A DNA stretch of 64,000 nt from Pithys albifrons albifrons (GCF_047495875.1 NC_092463.1:9744622-9808621); one strand, 5' to 3'; positions 1 through 13,382 are shown, counted from the first letter of the stretch. Numbers and translations are program-made. The notes: generated from the letters alone by a model not told the origin.

Positions 1-3000
1 CAGCTGAATTAAATGAGATTCCACTAAGTAGAAAATGCTTCCTCCTGAACCCCGTGCTATGGATGAGGATGCCCGGCAGGGAAGACTAAGGATAGCACCA
101 CAGATGATTCTGGGACCCCTTCCCAAAAGGCCGTCAGAGCACTGTTTAGATCCCAGGGAAATGCAGTCACTGCTCACTATCCCCATGACTCTTACTGTTC
201 ATGCCTAGCCACTTTAGTTTTTTCAGCCAAGGGGTATTTGTTTTAGAGATCTTGGCCATATAAAAGTTTTTAGTCTGTGGCTTGGAGTGGAAAGGATTCA
301 TAGGTCCTGATAAATCTACCCCAGCATATACCTTCAGACAACCCTTACCCCAAGCACTTATGCTCCCTCTGCTCTCCTCTGGCTCTCTCAAACACTTTGG
401 AGTTATTTCTATCATACCAAAATATGCACTCCCAAACCAGTGTAGTAAAGAGAAATAAAATTTCACATTGAAAAGCACAGAAGTTTTGAAGTGATGTGAC
501 TTTTGAGATATGAAGAGGCTGCAGTCATATCTCTGCTCTATTTTCTACTTACCTTCTCAGATTTACATATTATGCTTTCTCTAAAGCTGCAGAAAAGTCT
601 TTGTGAACACCAGAAAGTGACTTGTGCTGCATTAGTTTTCCATGCCACAAGATCTCAGGATCCCTCAAATACTTTTAAGAGATTTATTGAAGGTAGGTAA
701 GAAAAGCAGATTTAAGGGGAGTTAAATTTGCTTTATCTATGAAACAACTATTAAGATTTCCACAAGCTGAAGTGCTCTGGTGTACTAGCTATGACTACTG
801 TGATTTGAGTGTAGAAGAATGTTCAGGAGACAACTGGGGTCTTAGAATGCAGGAGTTTAATTCTAAAGTCATCTGAAGTGAGTCAACCCAGTGCCTCAGT
901 TTACCATTCAAAAATTCAAATGGTACATCTCTTCTATGAATGACATCAATGTTATGAAATGCTCATGTATAGGTTAATGAAAATCCTAGAATATAAACAT
1001 ATCCCCACGCTACGGCTACAATTAAAGAAACAAACAAACAAAAATGTAATTAGGAAAAAATTACTCTACTTCGAAGTGATCTGTGATTCCATTTTTTACA
1101 CATGACCCATTTATTCAAGACAGAGAAATCCACTATGGAAAGAGAAATACATCAGGTGAAATTTTAATCAAGCTGTCAAGCTTCATTCTAATTCTCAGGC
1201 AGTGTACATGGAGGAGAGAAAGGGAGAGGAAACATTAAAACAGATTCTCATAAAGAGATGGAGAGACAGAGAGCAACAAGCTGTGCTGATATATTAATTA
1301 TCTATTTATAATATGTAATCTTTTCAACTTCTGTCATGTTAAAATCAACAAAGAATTTAGCTGAAGACAGTCATAAAATGAACTGATTACAGCTTGCATA
1401 CGCAGTGATGAAAGAGCAAACATACACAGCTATGCAAATGTGAAATAGAACATGACAGAAAGCACAGCCACGGTGATAGCAGCAGGTAATTGCTGGGCTC
1501 TGCAGCTCTCCCGCCAAACCGCCCCTGTGATATTTCCTTTGTTCTGCAACAGACACATTTTTGGCACATGGGAAAGAGGAGGAGGAAGCAAGCTGAGACT
1601 GAGCTTGCAAAAGCTGCTGCAACGTGCGGGGATCCAGAGCAATGTGAGGGCAGCATGTCACAGAGCTGAGCCTTCAAGGTACCACCATGTCCAGCAAGGG
1701 GGAGGAATCAATGTTCAATAACCTTAGGCAGCCAAAGGTTAAAGGCTGACATTTGCCCTTCTAATTCTACTAGAAATTTCTCCATGAAGGAAAGACACTG
1801 AAGGCCTGATCCAGCCCACTGGACTTCATGGCAAGATCCCTTACCCCATGAAACCGCTTGGGGTCAGGACCAAGTCTGAAAGGCAGTAAATAAGACAGAG
1901 CATTTAATGCATATATTTCTATGCATAGCAACTTAATGGTACTTCTCATGGAACTAGAAACTAGTTTGAGCTGTGAAGTGAACAGTCAGATTTTGTGTAG
2001 CTGGCATGTTGTATTTGGGAGCTGTGCTGTTAACCACAGTCACATGATGATGAGCATGGCATGAAAGCACATCTCTAGCTGCCTTCCCTCTTGTCTGCTG
2101 TTACATGCCAGAAATAAAAGTAGCCATTGCACTTGGGTAAGACACTTATCTGACATTTACTAACCTAGGATTCATTTCTGTAAGCATTTGTGGAGGTTTG
2201 TTTTTCCGGATCCAGACAGACATAATTCCATATGGCATTGAATATACCCTATCCAGAGGCAGGCTAAACTAGCGTGGACTCAGAATCAATGTGATGCAAG
2301 CAACAGACTTGCTGTACTGGAGCTGGGTGAGACAGACTGGGCAAACTGGACTCATCTGTTTCAATATCCATCTGTGCAGAACTCCACATGAACTCTAATC
2401 CCATCTTCCAAAGTGACTTTGGCAGTTGCACATCAGCAGTTTCAAGAAAGCCTACAGTAGACGTAGGGCAGTCATGCAAGTCACTCTGGACAACAAATTG
2501 CCTAAATTCACAAGATAAACTTTGAAAATATTACTCCCCTCTCTGTTTTGTGCTCTTTCTTAAGCCCTACAATTACACCCGTAACAGCATTTTGCTATTA
2601 TTTAATTAAACAAATGCTAGAAATTGGCCTTCCTGTGCAAGACAAGAGTCTTGTCACTGATGAATTTCCTTCCTTCACCATACCCTCTTATCAGCTTCAT
2701 GCCCTGGGTCCCCATTTGTCATGCAGTTCCCTTCCAAAGAGATAGTCTTTCAGAGCAACTGTGATACAGGTATGAGTGACTACCAAACACAACAATATGG
2801 GATGGATCTCAGAACACAGCCCAGAGGAGTCGATCTCTGTAATTTCTAAAGGGAAAACATTTAAAGTTCTGCTGTACAAAGAGTATGTGGAGTTACAACA
2901 CACCACTGTTAGCACCAGACCTAACTTCTGTCTCTGTTTAGTGACCAGATCCCCTCATCCCTCTCTGTTTAGTACTAAGCAACAACACAGCACGGGATTT

Positions 3001-3177
3001 GACAGGAGTATAATGAAAGACTGGTTTGATACCACAACACAGTAAATCCCTAACTTAGGCCTGTGTAATTAAATTTGTTGCTGTGTCAGTAATCTCATTG
3101 TGTAGAGCTAGACCTAGCATAAATTAACAGTGATTTGAAACTTGGATAAGTAAACATGAAGAGTGTGTCAGGGCCTC
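1..3177. other. Gene-free unique sequence
   Basis: No coding exon, RNA gene or young repeat is recognisable on either strand. Open frames here are short and resemble no protein family I know. Composition is AT-rich. The only structured item is a possible fossil repeat at about 1801-1872, listed separately. The stretch around 1450-1680 is somewhat richer in GC and open in several frames at once, which reflects composition more than coding. Confidence 0.7.
1801..1872. repeat. Possible ancient palindromic amniote repeat fragment
   Basis: The segment opens with GGCCTGATCC, continues through a CACTGGACTTCATGG word, and closes with GGGGTCAGGACC. This follows the palindromic pattern GGCCTGATCC...CTTCAATGG...GGATCAGGCC that I associate with old interspersed repeats of birds and turtles. 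The copy is worn and I cannot name a family. The similarity rests on memory, so this is a weak call. Confidence 0.35.
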
Positions 3178-3745
3178 TTAGAATACTTCGGTTGGAAAAG
3201 GCCCCTAAGACCATCAAGTGCAACCATTAACCCAGCACTGCCATATCTACCACTAAAGCATGTCTCTAAGTGCTCTGTCCACAGATCTTTTAAATACCTC
3301 CAGGGATGGTGACCTCAGCATTTCCCTGGGCAGCCTATTCTAATGCTTGATAACCCTTCCAATTAAGACATTTTTTGTCACATCCACTCTAAATCTCCCC
3401 TAGTACAACTTGAGGCCATTTACTCTGGTCCTATCACTTGTTACTTGGGAAAAGATACTGATGCCCACCTGTCTACAACCTTTCTTCAAGTAGTAGTAAA
3501 GAGTGATAAGGTTTCCCCTGAGCCTCCTTTGCTCCAGGCTAAACAACCCCAGCTCCATCAGCTATTCCTTAAAACACTTGTGCTTCAGACAATTCCAGAG
3601 CTTCAGTGTCCTTCTCTGGACAAGCTCCAGCACCTCAATGTCCTTCTTGTAGTGAGAGGCCCAAAGCTCAACTCAGGAATCGAGATGAGGCCTCACCAGT
3701 TTCAGGTACAGAATGAAGATCAGGTTCCAAACCATAGGGTCATGT
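3178..3745 (-). mobile_element. CR1 LINE, 5'-truncated 3' fragment
   Basis: Read on the plus strand this is the reverse complement of the 3' part of a CR1 non-LTR retrotransposon. Diagnostic words appear in the expected order: GGTTGGAAAAGGCCCCTAAG, CCAGCACTGCCA, AAATACCTCCAGGGATGG, CCCTGGGCAGCCTATTC, CAACTTGAGGCCATTT, AGGCTAAACAACCCCAGCTC, CTCCAGCACCTCAATGTCCT and GAGGCCTCACCAG. The element's 3' end lies at about 3178, where the usual short tail is worn to TTAGAATACTT. The left limit of the copy is near 3745. Only the end of the element is present, which is the normal result of incomplete reverse transcription. It carries many substitutions and small gaps, so it is not young. The plus-strand open frame at 3445-3789 is antisense to it and is not a gene. 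Confidence 0.93.
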
Positions 3746-6700
3746 CTATATTTATAACTCCTTCAAGTTCATTGTTCTTCAGTGCTTGAGTCTTGATTTA
3801 TTTATTGTGAGATGTCTATTATATAATATAGGTATGAGACTGTTCCATACTTTGTTCAGCATTCATATTTTCGTGTATATTTTTTAAGATATCAGGTTTA
3901 GCTCAGGCATTGTTTATCTTTTGCCTCTTCCATTTTCCAGTTATTCCAGTATAGTCAGACACTCCTGTACATGCCAAGCTTTTAGAATATCAGCTAACCC
4001 ACTGCCGTCAATGGGATCAGCCTCATGCTCAGAGCTGAGGTTCACTCAAAAAAATTCATCACAGATTTAACTGTGTAGTCAAAAGAAGGCTATTAACTTC
4101 AGTATAATTCATTCTTCCTCCAGCACAAAATTGAGCATGTACTCCATGTTTGGGTAGATCGGAAATCTTACAGGTTTGTTCCATATGGGGACATTATTCA
4201 CTTCTGGGATGAATGGAACTCTTTAAGATTTGGGGAACAATATTTCCAAATTGAAAGGATATATTATTAATTTTTTGATATTCAGAAATATCTGGGATTT
4301 TTTTTTTAAAATAGCTTTGAGACAAAAAGTTCTATAGGACAAGGCTAGAGGTTCTGTTCCTTTGGGAAAAGGTAGGAGTTTTGTAATTCTGCTGGTATAC
4401 TTTGCACCCTATCTAACAGAGTCAGATACCAAACTGTCTTTGATTTCAGTGAGACAAAGTAAAAAGAAAATAACATTTGACAGAGATGTTAGATCTTCAC
4501 TTGAATATTTCCCCAAAAACATAAGACACAGAATTGAAAGTCTTCTAAAGAAGGGATGTGAGCTGAGGTTTTGCATATCCCAGGTAGATGCAGTAATCTC
4601 TGCCTTATAGACAAATGATGGGTGATCAGGAACTGCTTTTAGGTGATACTTCTTTGAAAATCATCTAGATTTTTTGTTGGTCTGGTTTGGTTTGGTTTGG
4701 TGTTTTTATTGAGTATAGTTTTCTTAAACTAATACATTTTAAAAAACTGTTGGTGAATAAACACTGCAAAAATAAGTCAATATTCTGAGCATATTTCAGT
4801 GAGATCTAAGAGTTCTGAATCTTAGGAATTCATATAGTTATCTTTTAGCAAATGTTTAAGCACCACAATGTATTGTCTGGATTTGCTAGTATGTAAATAT
4901 GTATGTATCCCTTTGTTTGTTTCTTTGGTTTCTTCTTTCCTAAATAAACTACAATATCCATGTGGACCATGCAAAGGCAACCCTAGGAATTCTGTGTTCC
5001 TTTGCCATAGCCAGAAAGAAGAAATCAATTCCTAGTTTTCCCTATTTCGGGATACAAATATATCTTTTCTGAAAAGATTATTTCTTTTCCACCCAAACCC
5101 TATGTTTTGCCAGCATTTCTACTCCAGACAGATGGAAACAAGACTCATGTCGCTGCCAGAGGCATCTGTTAGAGGGCTACACTTGGGGTACAGAACTCAG
5201 CTGTTGTGAAATGAAAGATTATTACACCAACCCACTGGACAACCTGTAATTGCCTTCTTTTATTTCAGCTGGAAACTTTTATGTCACAATCCTGTCTTCC
5301 TATTAGGCTACTACAAATAAGCCTTTGTTACACAAATATCACATTAAGCTAATGTGAAAGAAACAGATCAATAGCTTTCTGCTTAACTCATTCGGGTTCA
5401 AACTCTGTTCTCCCAAACCTTCTCAGACATCACAAGTCACTGTAACCAGTATATGCTGAGAATAGCCTTTTGTCAAACCTGACTGACGGGACCATTTAAT
5501 TTTAAAGCACTCACCTGCAAGTTACCTCCCAGCACACAGAGAGGGACCTGTATGACATGGAAGTTAATCTTGCATTAGCAGATGTCCACTGATGGTGCTA
5601 CCCAGAGAAGGAAGTCTGGAATATAGCAGAATCACCACAGAGTATCAGATTATTTAGACTGGCTCTACATGTCTGGGACAAAGGTTGCTGAAAGACTCTC
5701 ATGTTCAGCCAACATCCAAGCTCACATACCTGTCCTTCACATGGGGGTGTTTAACTTTCTTCCTTAAGGGAGGATTTTTCCAGTGCATGGCTTGCAGATG
5801 CTTTTCCTTTTCCAAACTCCTTCCATGTATAGGGTTCTGTTTTTTCTCAATATTGACATTTTCATGCTTTCAGGGCTGGTAATACAAGATTTGCAACGTG
5901 AGATCAGATGAATTGCCTGTCTTATCAGCACCCTGTCTCCTGAAGGAATGAGGTGCACTGGGCAGAAACTCAATAATCTCAGAGAAGAAGGGCTGTGTTT
6001 TTTGTTCTTTGATGTGAAAGTAGGGGAGCAGCAAACTTCTCTCCTGCTGGCAGTGATTGACAAACTTGATCCATGTGAATCATATTGATTTGTATCTAAT
6101 GTAAGTTTTTGGGAGTTTACAAACATATATTTTTTCAGCAGGAGGGTTTTGGGTTGTTTGTTTGGGGTTTTAATGTTTGAGGGGGTTGTTGGTTGGTTGT
6201 TTTTTGTTTGTTTTTTTTTAATTTGACACTAACAAAATGAAACACAGAGAAGGGGCAAACAGATATGTCCTTGAAGATCTGAAAGCTATTTAAACTAATT
6301 TGGATGGCTTTGCATGTTAACAAGGCTCAGCTATGATAGAATATCAAATAAATAGAAAGCAGTAACATGTTAAATCAGTATCTTTTGGGCAAGTGTTTGC
6401 ACAAAGGTCAACCAAGCATCTACCACAAAACCTCTTTAAATTTATCTATTTCTTCATCCTGATACGAGTATCTGAAGCTCAAATGCTTTCCTCAGCCATT
6501 ACTGTTCCTTGATTTTCATACTTGCTTAAAAGCTACTTGTATGAATAGACTTTCTACTTCTTATTTTGTTACAAAAAATGAAAATAAGTATAAACCTTTG
6601 AGGAATGAGTAACATGTTATTAGATATAAGTGGAAAACCAATAGGTAGTTGTAATAACTGCTTATAGAGAGCAGATCACCTAAGTATGCAATGAGAAATG

Positions 6701-6978
6701 AAATGAAATATAACAAGATTGTTTGATTGCAAATTACTTTAAAAATGACATCTGAAGAAAGGAACCTTCATCAACCTACTTGATAACCACATCTTCATTC
6801 CTTCATTTTCAAGTGCTTATCAACCTATTAAATCAACAGAGGAAAGATATCAATTGCAAAATTACCATGAAATTTCAAAATATTTGGGACCATTTTTCCT
6901 AAATTAGGGAATTTTCATTTTATGGATTCCATCATATATGACTTTCACTTCTCTTAAAAGAATTAGGGTCATAGGTTG
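3746..6978. other. Gene-free unique sequence with G/T-rich simple tracts
   Basis: No exon or RNA gene is recognisable. Simple-sequence tracts include a GGTTT-type run at about 4676-4708 and a longer G/T-rich tract at about 6148-6222. The words around 4006-4020 (GTCAATGGGATCAG) resemble the same fossil repeat type as at 1801-1872, but the match is too short to call. Confidence 0.65.
6148..6222. repeat. G/T-rich low-complexity tract
   Basis: The plus strand is made almost entirely of T and G, in GTTTG, GGTTG and T-run units, with no fixed period. Comparable tracts occur at about 16171-16215 (plus strand T/G) and 58579-58642 (plus strand A/C). It is probably simple-sequence expansion and has no coding content. 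Confidence 0.75.
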
Positions 6979-7163
6979 TGTGGTGGTTTGACCTGGGCTG
7001 GATGCCAGATGCCCACCAAAGCTGCTCTATCACACCCCTCCTCCACTGAACAGCGGAGAGAAACTGTGATGAAAGCTCATGAATTGAGATAAGGATGGCA
7101 AAGGATGCCTCACCAATTACTATCATGGGCAAAACCAAACTCAATTTGGAGAAATTAATTGAA

Positions 7164-7169
7164 TTTATT
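7164..7169 (-). promoter_or_regulatory. AATAAA polyadenylation signal of the 6979-8054 LTR
   Basis: A perfect AATAAA on the minus strand, about 700 bases downstream of the TATA-like box and about 185 bases before the sense-direction LTR end. Its placement supports the minus orientation of the LTR. Confidence 0.6.
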
Positions 7170-7868
7170 ACCAATCAAAATCAGTGTAGGATGATGAGGA
7201 GTAAAAAGAAACCTAAAAACATCTTCTCCTCTCCACTGCTTCCTCCTTCCCAGGCTTAACTTTATTTCCAGTTCTCTACCTTCCACCTTCCATGGGCACA
7301 GGGAGACAGGAATGGGGGTTACAGTCAGTTCATCACATGTTCCGTCTTCTACTGCTTCCCCCTCAGAGTGAGAAACCCTCCCATGGGGTGCAATCCCCCA
7401 TGATTTTCTCCAATGTGAGTCTTTCACACAGGCTACAGTTCTTCATGAACTGCTCCAGTGTCTGTGTCTTCCATAGAGTGCAGTGCTTCAAGAACAAGCT
7501 GCTCCAGTCGGGTCCCCCATGGGGTCACAAGCCCTGCCAGTAAACCTGCTCCAGCACAGGCTTCTCTCTCCACGGGTCCACAGGTCTTTGCCAGCACCCT
7601 GCTCCAGTGTAGGCTTCTTACAGGGTCACAACCTCCTTCAGGCATCCACCTGCTCCATGGGCTGCAGGGGCACAGTTGCCTCACCATGGTCTTCAGCACA
7701 GTCTTCACCACAGGCTGCGGGGGAATCTCAGCTCAGGTGCCTGGAGCACCTTCTCCTTTCCTTCTGCATTGACTTTGAGGTTTCCAAAGAAGTTTCTCTA
7801 CACATTTTCAGTACTCTCTTCTCTGGCCACAGTTCTGCACCAAACTCTTTTTTTTTCCTTTTTCCTTC

Positions 7869-7875
7869 TTAAATA
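7869..7875 (-). promoter_or_regulatory. TATA-like box of the 6979-8054 LTR
   Basis: On the minus strand the sequence reads TATTTAA within CATATTTAAG. It lies about 180 bases from the sense-direction start of the LTR, a reasonable U3 length. This is the expected core promoter; activity cannot be inferred from sequence. Confidence 0.6.
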
Positions 7876-9745
7876 TGTTATCACAGAGGCCCTACCACCA
7901 TCTGTGGTTGTCTTGGCCCTGGCCAGCAGCATGTCCATCCTGAGTCTGGCTGGCATTGGCTTTGTCAGACATGTGGAAGTTTCCAGCAGCTTCTCACAGA
8001 AGCCATTCCTGTAGCCCCTCCATTACCAGACCCTTGCCATGCAGAAACAACACAAGCTGAAATCTAGAAATAGGCCTGAATTAGAATTTGTGTTCTGACA
8101 CCAAACTCAGAAAAAAAAAATCTGTTTTAAGTAGTGTAATGGGCTAAAACCCATAACAAGTAGTCATAAATCCCACAGTGTTACCTGAATAGTACAGTCT
8201 TCATAAAGGAGACGAGGTATACCTTCTGCTTAAATTGGTATAAATATGTTGAGAAACACTGTATAATCTCTTTTGTATACAAGACTGGCTAAAGCACTCA
8301 TCTAGGAAAAGGGAGATGAACATTTTAAACTCTCTTATCTTTTTATCTGCTGCCAATAGCACCAGACTAGTCATGGGCAAGGCTATGATGTCTCCAGTTC
8401 AAGCAGAACAATAGGGACATTGTCAAGTCTGCAAGTTGTGGGGGAAAAAAAGAGGCAGGCAAGAAATAAACTTATTTTGTACTTTTGTGTTCAGGAAAAG
8501 AGAATTAAAAAAGCCAAGCAGGCTTCTTATTCATGCTTCTGTTTCCCTTTCCCAGCTGAGCATCTCAATCTGGGTAGATTTCTTCTTTGTTCTCAAAACC
8601 AGGAAAGGCTTTCCAAGATAAAAGCAAGCAATCATCGGGATTAGCACCACGCTCCAAGTCATGAACACAGGAGGATGATCTGGAAAGTACTAAAGTCAAC
8701 CCGTACCCTGAAGGTCTGCTCAGGTAAGTTCCCCCTAGATCCCCAGGCTCGCTGAGTGCAAGTCCTGAGTGACTGTCACACACTGCCCTGACTTCAGCTG
8801 TGAGAGAGTGAGACAACCCAGATCTCAACATACCCTGCAGGCACCTTTCCTCTTCATTTTGTTATTTCTCATACTTTAAAGTGTATATCATTAAGCAGTG
8901 GGTCTCCAGAGAGCTGTAGTTAGTATTTCTATTTTTTTTCTTTAAATCAAATTATCTCCTAACTGCTGTATCATGAAATTACACAGTACCATAAAATAGA
9001 GACCTAGTTTGTGCGATACACACTTTTAAGAAAGAAAATTTACCTAGAGAGAAGCAGAGCTGCAGTCATTTCCAGTCTACCTAATGATGGTGTTGTGCTT
9101 TCCCAAGGGCCCTTGTCACCTGTTCTAATTCCCTACCTCTGATGCTTTGTGTGCAACCACAAACAACTAAAATCAATGGGAAATGGAAATGTACTGACAA
9201 GGCCAAATTGAGCCCACCTAGACTGTCAGTGATTTCTTCGCCCTTATTAATGCTGTGTGAATGTTTCTGGGTGTACAATGGTAAATCAAATGAAAGCAGG
9301 GCAATATAGAGTAATGCAGTGTGCCTAGTCTTCAATGCAGAGCCCTGAAGTTAAACTTCCTGCAATACACCAGGAAGGAAGGAACTGAAAAAGGAATCAA
9401 AACTGACTAGCAGGTTGACTCCAGAGATGTCTTCCCAGTCAACATGTGAACATTGAAGGCAAGGGTATACCTTATACCCTGCTTGTAAATAGCCAGTTGA
9501 ACTCCCTCTTTGACCCTACTCCAAATTTTCACTTAAAGCTACTTTACCTTTTTATTGTAGTCTTTTAATGTGCTGAAATGCATGTAGGGTTTTTATGAGG
9601 ATCCACAACAGAAACAAGTACCCATCATTTTTTATTTTATTCAGGTAAGTTGCAAGCCCTGTGAAATATAGTCATTTAGGAAAGTAGACCTTGGGTCTCC
9701 TCTTTATTGTGCCACATGGCATCTCCATATTCATATTTTGGAAAA

Positions 9746-9985
9746 TTTAAAACTTACTAATTTGCCTTTCAGATTTTTCCTAATTAAAAATTAATATGTC
9801 TTAAAAATCAGCTCTTTTACACTTCTCTAATTAAATTTCCACAGGATATTTTTTGGTGGGAGAATTCAATTAGGTTTTAATTTTAGTAATCAAAAAAGCA
9901 CTGGTGCTTTGAGTATTTGATTTTTAATTTAAAAATTTGACATGGCATTCCAATTAAAATGTTCAACAGTTGCATTGTAGCATAA
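9746..9985. promoter_or_regulatory. AT-rich block with clustered homeodomain-type cores (candidate)
   Basis: Within about 240 bases there are repeated TAATTAAA, CTAATTAAAT, CAATTAGG, TTTTAATTTTA and CCAATTAAAA words. They carry the TAAT/ATTA core bound by many homeodomain proteins. Such cores also arise by chance in AT-rich DNA, so this is only a candidate regulatory element and would need cross-species conservation to be believed. Confidence 0.25.
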
Positions 9986-12900
9986 AAAGTCTATTACATC
10001 TGGTAATCAGGAAGATCCAATGACCATAAAAAATGCAAACAATATTTCAAGAACCCTCAGGTAATAACCATATTTAGCAAAGACTAAACACTTCAATTAC
10101 AGCTGCCTGTAGAACCTCTGATCACTCAGAACCCAAAGCAGCAAGTGGAACTAACCTATCTCACCTTTCGGTAAAGTTGTGCCTTGAAAATGTCATCTGA
10201 ACTCAGGTTGCAGCAATATACCCAAGCCTGCCAGGGGCAGGATCAAAAAAATTGTGTTGACACTGTTTCCCATTCATACAGCCTCTGTTCTCTTGCCTTT
10301 TAAGCTAAATCATACAGCATCTTCTTTATAAACTATAGATACTGCAGTTTGAAAATCTGATGTATTACTGACTTCACTTTCTTATCTTCTTTTGCTGCTT
10401 GTCTACAGATTTGACCCAGAAAAGAAGTAACTATCTCAGAAAGGTCCTGAGATTCCATTTCAGAGAACTGAGAATCCCTCCACCTCCCCTTCCCATTCTA
10501 ATAAAAAGGGCACTGTTTAAGAATTAAAACATCTACATGAAAATAGTTTAATGCCGTTTATGATCTCACATGAAGAGGTACGAACTTTTCATACCATTGA
10601 AAAGCAGGAGCTTGAATGTGCCAAATTCACACAACAAAGAAGGCAAACATGTCATGTACAGTCAAAGTGAATGAGGAATACAAAAAAATTGTTTTAGTTT
10701 TCAGCAGGTGGATCATCTATATAAAAGACAGACTAGTCCCTTAGCAGTGTCCAGCACAGGCTGGGCTTGTAAAATTCTATACCAAACAACCTTAAGACTA
10801 TTTTGGTCCCTAAGGGCTTAGTTATTGTCATAATGGATCACAATTGGCTCCATCTAGTCTACTGACCTGTCTCTGACAATGACAAATGCCACTGAAAGAA
10901 TCCAATATTGTCATTGTTCCCAACAAATTGTATGACATTTTAAAGGAATTGTATCTGTCTGTCTTGGCTTTTGTATGTCCTCCATTGCTAAATAACATAA
11001 TACTCCTATGTTAAGTTTTTCCCATTTTCCATTAAATGTCAACTTCACCATGTACTGCTCATCAATCACATGACTATTACACATTATTTTTGGAGTTCCT
11101 TTGCTACACATCTCATTGTATGATACAAAGATCAAGGCACAAGGTCAGGTGCACCTGCATGCTTGAACATGTCCCATGTGCTGTGTTGCAGTGGGGATAA
11201 AACATGGGCAAAAAACTTGTCAAGATCGTCTTTTTTTTTTTTCTGTATGAAGACTGGTATCATGCATGGAGTGAGGAACTGTGCTTCAAACCATGTCAAC
11301 AGCTAAATTCAGAATCCAAACTCATACCAAACTGGAATGCTGTTTGAGTGATTCCTGCTCTGGGTGTGCATGATTTTGCTGAAGACACTGAAAAGGCAGA
11401 TGAGAAAAGGAGTTAGGTGGGGCTATTGGTGGTTAATAGAGGAAATTTAAAAGACAAAAAAATTAGATAGAGAAGAATTAAGATGAAAATAATAGAAAAA
11501 TGAACACAGAGCCCAGTGGGATATTTTATCTGCCGTTCTGTGCCAAAGAGTGAACACCACAGGGGCAGACTTGGGAGAAATGGAGAGAAAGAATGATTGC
11601 AAGAAGGCAAATTTTACTTTTGTCGGATATAAAAACTACTTGAAATGAGGATAAAGGGTTTCAGGAAAGCAAGTAGATCCAAGGACTGATAGGGTATGAG
11701 ACAAATCAGATAACAAAACTGAATAAATGGAATTTTAATTAAAATAAATATGACACGAATCTAAACAGGCCTGATGAAGCAGTCAATGCTTGCATTGAGT
11801 AGGCTCAATGCTTGCCTGAGAGTGCTAAAAGACTGGGATAGTAACTGGAGACAGCACAGTTACACCAAGGTAGAGTAATTTATAGGGAATGACCATCCCT
11901 GTCCCTTTGGAGTACAATGTGCTACTGCTCAGTAGGGACAGAAAGACAAGATAAACATGTTGCAAAGGCAATGTGTGATGAGATCCCAGGAACCTTCCAG
12001 CCTCCGCCCAGATCTCTGAAGCCCAGGTGACACAGAGACCCATTTCAGCACACACTAGACACCATAAGTACAGGTCGCCACCAGCAAGCACACCCAGAAG
12101 CAGATCCACCTGAGATGCCAACAGGGACATATGGTGGGAATAAGAGATAAAAGGAAAGGTATGGGTTCAAAACCTGCCTTGAGATATCTCCCAAAGGGCT
12201 TCTAGGCCTCGGTGTCACCCCACCACTTGAACAGCCACTTTTTACTCTAGTGCCTGTTTCTGCTTATTATGATGATGTGTGTAAAGGCAGCTGTTGCAGC
12301 AGTGAAAGGTTAAAGCCCAGTCAGTCCCAGCACCTGAGAAAGCTAGACCAAAATTAACAATCCATATTACGCTGGAGGAGCAGCTCCATTTCTCTATGCT
12401 CACACAGTCTCTGTAGTAGACAAAGAGCAGGTGGCATTTTAAGGAATGAATATGAAAGGAGATAAGCTTAAAAGTCTAACTCAAAATTTAATAACAAACA
12501 AGAAAAAAGCCACCAAAAAGATTAAACAAAAGTTGAAAACAAGCTTAAAAAAATAAAGAAGCAGGCAAAGGAATCATTTACAAACCAAATGAAGAGGGGA
12601 ATAGATAAGATAAACTGTGAATATTAATGTGCAATCAGAAGAAGGAGGGGAAAAAAGAAGCTAAAATAGGTCTGTATTACCACAGGCAAAATAGTGTTTC
12701 AATCTCCCTAGTTAAATTATAGAATAAAAAGGAACTTTAATAAATATCAGTGTGTCTCTCCAAATACCTCTCTCCAAACCACCCACGTGCTGACTGCTGC
12801 TGGAGATAAATAGGTACAATAACAGGTAGAAAGCAAAATGACACTGCCACAAATGCATTCAGGTTGATTGTTCGTCTGTGGACAGTAGAGAAGGTGTTTT

Positions 12901-13382
12901 AATAAACATAAAAGAGGAAAATTAGTGCAGCTGAGCTGACCAGCAGAACAATTTTAAAGAAAGTGAGATTGCAGTGTTCACCAGTGGAACTCTGAGGGGT
13001 TGGATGTGTAGAAAAGATGCTAAATAGAATTGTTTTGATATTTTCAGTCAGGAAGCTCTCAGTTTGCTGATGGCACTGAAGGGTAGTTGCTGCATTCAGG
13101 ATCTAGCCTAAAAAGTCACACTTTCCTAAGTAATTGTGGGAGGGAGACTCTAAGAGAGAATGGGACCAAAAATATTTTTTCCCACTTTCCTAATTTTTCT
13201 TTGAGTTGGGTTACAACATTTAATTCCTGAGAATTGCTCCTGTTGTAAAAAATGTTTTTTTCATTTGTTATGGGGCTGTAGCAAACCTGCAGCTTCACAT
13301 CTGAGCTGCTCATGAGGCATTCTGCTGTTCTGCTTGTTGTAACCTCAGGGCACCATATACACTAATAAGATACAGCAAGAGA

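Larger units (their letters stand above)
6979..8054 (-). mobile_element. Solo LTR of an avian endogenous retrovirus (ERVL-type, passerine-like)
   Basis: The block runs from TGTGGTGG to CAACACA on the plus strand, so it has the TG...CA ends of an LTR, and it is about 1.08 kb long. The sense direction is minus: there the TATA-like box TATTTAA lies at 7869-7875 and the polyadenylation signal AATAAA at 7164-7169, giving a very long transcribed R-U5 part. It matches in order the passerine LTR pattern I recognise, including the repeated CTGCTCCAG/GGGTCC units at 7450-7680. The 5-bp flanks are ggttg on the left and agctg on the right, alike at three positions with two transitions, so they may be a worn target duplication. 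No gag, pol or env sequence lies beside it, so it is a recombined solo LTR. Open frames inside it are not host genes. The exact family name is not assigned. Confidence 0.9.

Noticed and set aside
3445..3789. 114-codon plus-strand frame
   Set aside because: It is antisense to the CR1 3' fragment at 3178-3745.
7433..8014. Cluster of overlapping frames on both strands
   Set aside because: All lie within the solo LTR at 6979-8054; they are LTR sequence and not host or viral genes.
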